This document shows, one piece after another, positions 61,841 through 64,000 of a stretch of 64,000 bases of DNA. Made by a program: the position numbers and the translations under genes. Within the stretch, counting starts at the first letter, position 1; each line of letters starts with the position of its first letter. The stretch is from Mesorhizobium sp. B2-3-4 (lineage in GTDB: Bacteria > Pseudomonadota > Alphaproteobacteria > Rhizobiales > Rhizobiaceae): contig NZ_VFVY01000027.1 in NCBI RefSeq assembly GCF_006442315.1, positions 1 to 64,000 on the forward strand. Reading direction: 5' to 3'. A model generated the notes under the pieces. The model was not told the origin of the DNA, searched no databases, and was given only the letters and a program-made list of their open reading frames with translations.

Positions 61841-63724
61841 CTACGACGGCCGCTTCTTCGTCTTCTTGTGCTTCGGCGGGCCGGCATTGTCGAACTTCGG
61901 CTTGCCCGGCTTCTTCGCCCAGGGCTTTGCCTCATGCGCGGCGGTCGGGCGCTGGTCGGCCGATGCCGGCGGGCGCTTGTCGAATTTGCGCTTCGGCGCA
62001 CTCGGGTCGAAAGGCGCCTTGCCGCGATGCGGTTTCTTGTCGGGCCTGGGCGGCTGGTAACCGGCGCGCGACAAATCGGGCGTGCCCTCCAGCCGCTTGA
62101 CCAGGATGGTGCCTTGCAATTTGCGGTCGGGGCCGATCGCCGCCATGAAGCGATCGGCCCAGTCGGCCGATATCTGCACGAAGGTTTCCTCCGGCTGCAT
62201 CTTGATGGCGCCGATCTCGCGCTTGGAAATGCTGCCGGCGCGGCACAGCATCGGGATCAGCCAGCGCGGCTCGGCATTCTGCCGGCGCCCGACCGAGAGC
62301 GAGAACCAGACGCTGTCGCCAAAATCGTCGCGGCGGCTGGGCGCCTCGTCGCGAGGGGAGAATTTCTCGCCCGCCGGCCTGTCACGCGCCAGTCCTTCAC
62401 GTGAAGGCGTGAAAGGCGCGACGTCCATCAGGTCCTCGGGCGCGGAGCGGCTGGAGCGGCACTGGCGCACGAAGGCCGCCGCCACCTGTTCGGCGCCATG
62501 CCGGCTGAGAAGCGCGTCGATGAAGGCGCGCTCTTCCTCCTTCACCGGTTCGTCGAAAGCCGGGTCGGCCAGGATGCGTTCGTCGTCGCGCTTCAGCACG
62601 TCGTCGGCCGAGGGCGGGCTCGCCCAGGTCGCGGTCAGCTTGGCGCTCTGCAGCAGCCGTTCGGTGCGCCGGCGGGCGCTGCCCGGCACGATCAGCGCGC
62701 TGACGCCCTTGCGCCCGGCGCGGCCGGTGCGGCCGCTGCGGTGCAGCAGCGTTTCGGGATTGGTCGGCAAATCGGCGTGGATGACCAGTTCGAGATTGGG
62801 AAGATCGATGCCGCGCGCCGCGACATCGGTGGCGATGCAGACTTTCGCGCGGCCGTCGCGCATTGCCTGCAGCGCATGGCTGCGTTCGTTCTGGCTGAGC
62901 TCGCCCGAAAGCGCCACGACGGAGAAGTTGCGGTTGTTGAAGCGCGCGGTGAGGTGGTTGACGGCGGCGCGCGTGTTGCAGAACACCAGCGCGTTCTTGG
63001 CTTCGTAGAAACGCAGCACGTTGATGATGGCGTTCTCGCGGTCGGCCTGGGTGACGCTCAGCGCGCGGTATTCGATGTCGAGATGCTGCTTTTCCTCGCC
63101 GGCGGCCGAGATGCGCACGGCGTCGCGCTGGTAGCCCTGGGCGAGCGTGGCGATGGAGCGCGGCACGGTGGCCGAGAACATCAGCGTGCGGCGCTCGTCG
63201 GGTGCGGCGTCGAGGATGAATTCGAGATCCTCGCGAAAGCCGAGATCGAGCATCTCGTCGGCCTCGTCCAGCACCACGGCCTTGAGCGCCGACATGTCGA
63301 GCGATTGCCGCGTGATGTGGTCGCGCAGGCGGCCCGGCGTGCCGACGACGATATGGGCACCGCGCTCCAGCGCGCGGCGTTCCGTGCGCATGTCCATGCC
63401 GCCGACGCAGGAGGCGACCGTGGCGCCGGTCGGCTCGTAGAGCCATTCCAGCTCGCGCGTCACCTGCAGGGCGAGTTCGCGCGTCGGCGCCACCGCCAAT
63501 GCCAGCGGGGCGGCCGCCGGGCCGAACCGTTCGGCGCCGTCGAGAAGCGTCGGCGCCATGGCAAGGCCGAAGGCCACGGTCTTGCCCGAGCCGGTCTGGG
63601 CCGACACCAGCGCATCGGCCTTGCCGAGCTCCAGCACCGCCTTCTGCACCGGGGTCAGATCGGAATAGCCACGTTTTTCCAGCGCCGTCGCCAGCGCGGG
63701 AACGATACCTTCGAAGTTGGACAT
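61841..63724 (-). CDS. DEAD-box RNA helicase (DbpA-like)
   Basis: A 627-residue RNA helicase. Motifs in order: the Q motif GYSDLTPVQKAVLE, AQTGSGKT, PTRELALQV, VLDEADEML (DEAD), MFSAT, then VATDVAARGIDLPNLELVIH and HRSGRTGRAGRKG. After the core there is a DbpA-type RNA-binding domain (ETFVQISADWADRFMAAIG) and a Lys/Pro-rich basic tail. It probably unwinds structured RNA during ribosome assembly. The ATG at 63724 has no strong ribosome site nearby. Confidence 0.95.
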   Translation of the reverse strand: MSNFEGIVPALATALEKRGYSDLTPVQKAVLELGKADALVSAQTGSGKTVAFGLAMAPTLLDGAERFGPAAAPLALAVAPTRELALQVTRELEWLYEPTGATVASCVGGMDMRTERRALERGAHIVVGTPGRLRDHITRQSLDMSALKAVVLDEADEMLDLGFREDLEFILDAAPDERRTLMFSATVPRSIATLAQGYQRDAVRISAAGEEKQHLDIEYRALSVTQADRENAIINVLRFYEAKNALVFCNTRAAVNHLTARFNNRNFSVVALSGELSQNERSHALQAMRDGRAKVCIATDVAARGIDLPNLELVIHADLPTNPETLLHRSGRTGRAGRKGVSALIVPGSARRRTERLLQSAKLTATWASPPSADDVLKRDDERILADPAFDEPVKEEERAFIDALLSRHGAEQVAAAFVRQCRSSRSAPEDLMDVAPFTPSREGLARDRPAGEKFSPRDEAPSRRDDFGDSVWFSLSVGRRQNAEPRWLIPMLCRAGSISKREIGAIKMQPEETFVQISADWADRFMAAIGPDRKLQGTILVKRLEGTPDLSRAGYQPPRPDKKPHRGKAPFDPSAPKRKFDKRPPASADQRPTAAHEAKPWAKKPGKPKFDNAGPPKHKKTKKRPS

Positions 63725-63885
63725 CTCGTTCTTTCGGAATTCAGGGTTCTGCGCTCATCGCGGAGCACATGCAGGGGCTGGCGCCGCGCCAGCCAAACAA
63801 TCTTGGCCGTTCGTACTTCGTGCCGCCCGTCTTGTACAGGGTGCTGCGCAGCACGGCGACTGGCCTAACCGCTGGCGAGAGCGCC

Positions 63886-63920
63886 CCTCTCCCCGTCCAA
63901 CAATAGTGCCGGGGAGAAGG
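63886..63920. repeat. Dispersed palindrome, fourth copy
   Basis: CCTCTCCCCG and CGGGGAGAAGG, separated by 14 bases, form a further CTCCCC/GGGGAG repeat. It lies in the 276-base tail of the window. No other structure or gene is visible in 63725-64000. Confidence 0.55.
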
Positions 63921-64000
63921 AAGAGGCAACGCAATTGACTCTTTATCGAAACCGCGTAAAAGCCCGCTTCGAACGGGATCGTTTTTCGATGCGCGGCCTT

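Overview
This 64 kb window is GC-rich chromosomal DNA of a Rhizobiales alphaproteobacterium, most likely Mesorhizobium or a close relative. The support is indirect but consistent: a GTTC-N7-GTTC LexA box in front of an imuA-imuB-dnaE2 cassette, an IalB-family protein, NitT/TauT-type transport genes, many GTG/TTG starts, and rhizobial-type palindromic repeats scattered between genes. It looks like a chromosome arm, not a plasmid or prophage. The only transposon trace is a putative IS630 transposase tail at the left edge.

Layout. (1) 0-13 kb: a catabolic and transport island. It holds an NTF2-like protein, a RidA protein, a cyclic amidohydrolase, a flavin monooxygenase with an NTF2-like N-terminus, an RpiR regulator, a three-gene ABC importer, a Gfo/Idh/MocA dehydrogenase, an amidase and an M24 peptidase. 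One 15-base sequence occurs both in the divergent NTF2/ridA promoter region and upstream of rpiR, which suggests a single regulon for taking up and breaking down a nitrogenous (amide or cyclic amide) compound. (2) 12.9-30.6 kb: a cell-surface region. It has an IalB-type protein, a giant 3,891-residue inverse autotransporter, three tandem tail-collar proteins, a lectin-like propeller protein, a GNAT acetyltransferase, a DUF6916-like protein and a SapC protein. No capsid, terminase or integrase gene accompanies the collar genes. This is the best candidate here for an undescribed system. (3) 30.6-34.4 kb: housekeeping genes: PfpI/DJ-1, tRNA-Gly(GCC), a YbaK/ProX deacylase, a thioredoxin-TPR protein, a Lon N-domain protein and a Trm112-like protein. 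(4) 34.5-40.3 kb: the SOS mutasome imuA-imuB-dnaE2, with its LexA box and an unusual 236-bp imuA/imuB overlap.

(5) 40.5-49.2 kb: a LysE exporter, a zincin-like metallopeptidase, a HigBA-type toxin-antitoxin pair, a DUF1737 protein, a citrate-lyase-like enzyme, a DUF4173 membrane protein translationally linked to a two-component system, and a DadA-like oxidase. (6) 49.2-61.8 kb: DUF72, an ArsR-SRPBCC-SRPBCC operon with a perfect palindromic operator, a GNAT, leuD, an exported protein, a TPR protein broken by a one-base frameshift near its end, RidA, VOC, leuB, a cold-shock/DUF805 fusion, a glycosyltransferase and a DUF3291 protein. (7) 61.8-63.7 kb: a DbpA-like RNA helicase.

All identifications come from reading the sequence and from motif knowledge. 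No database search was run.
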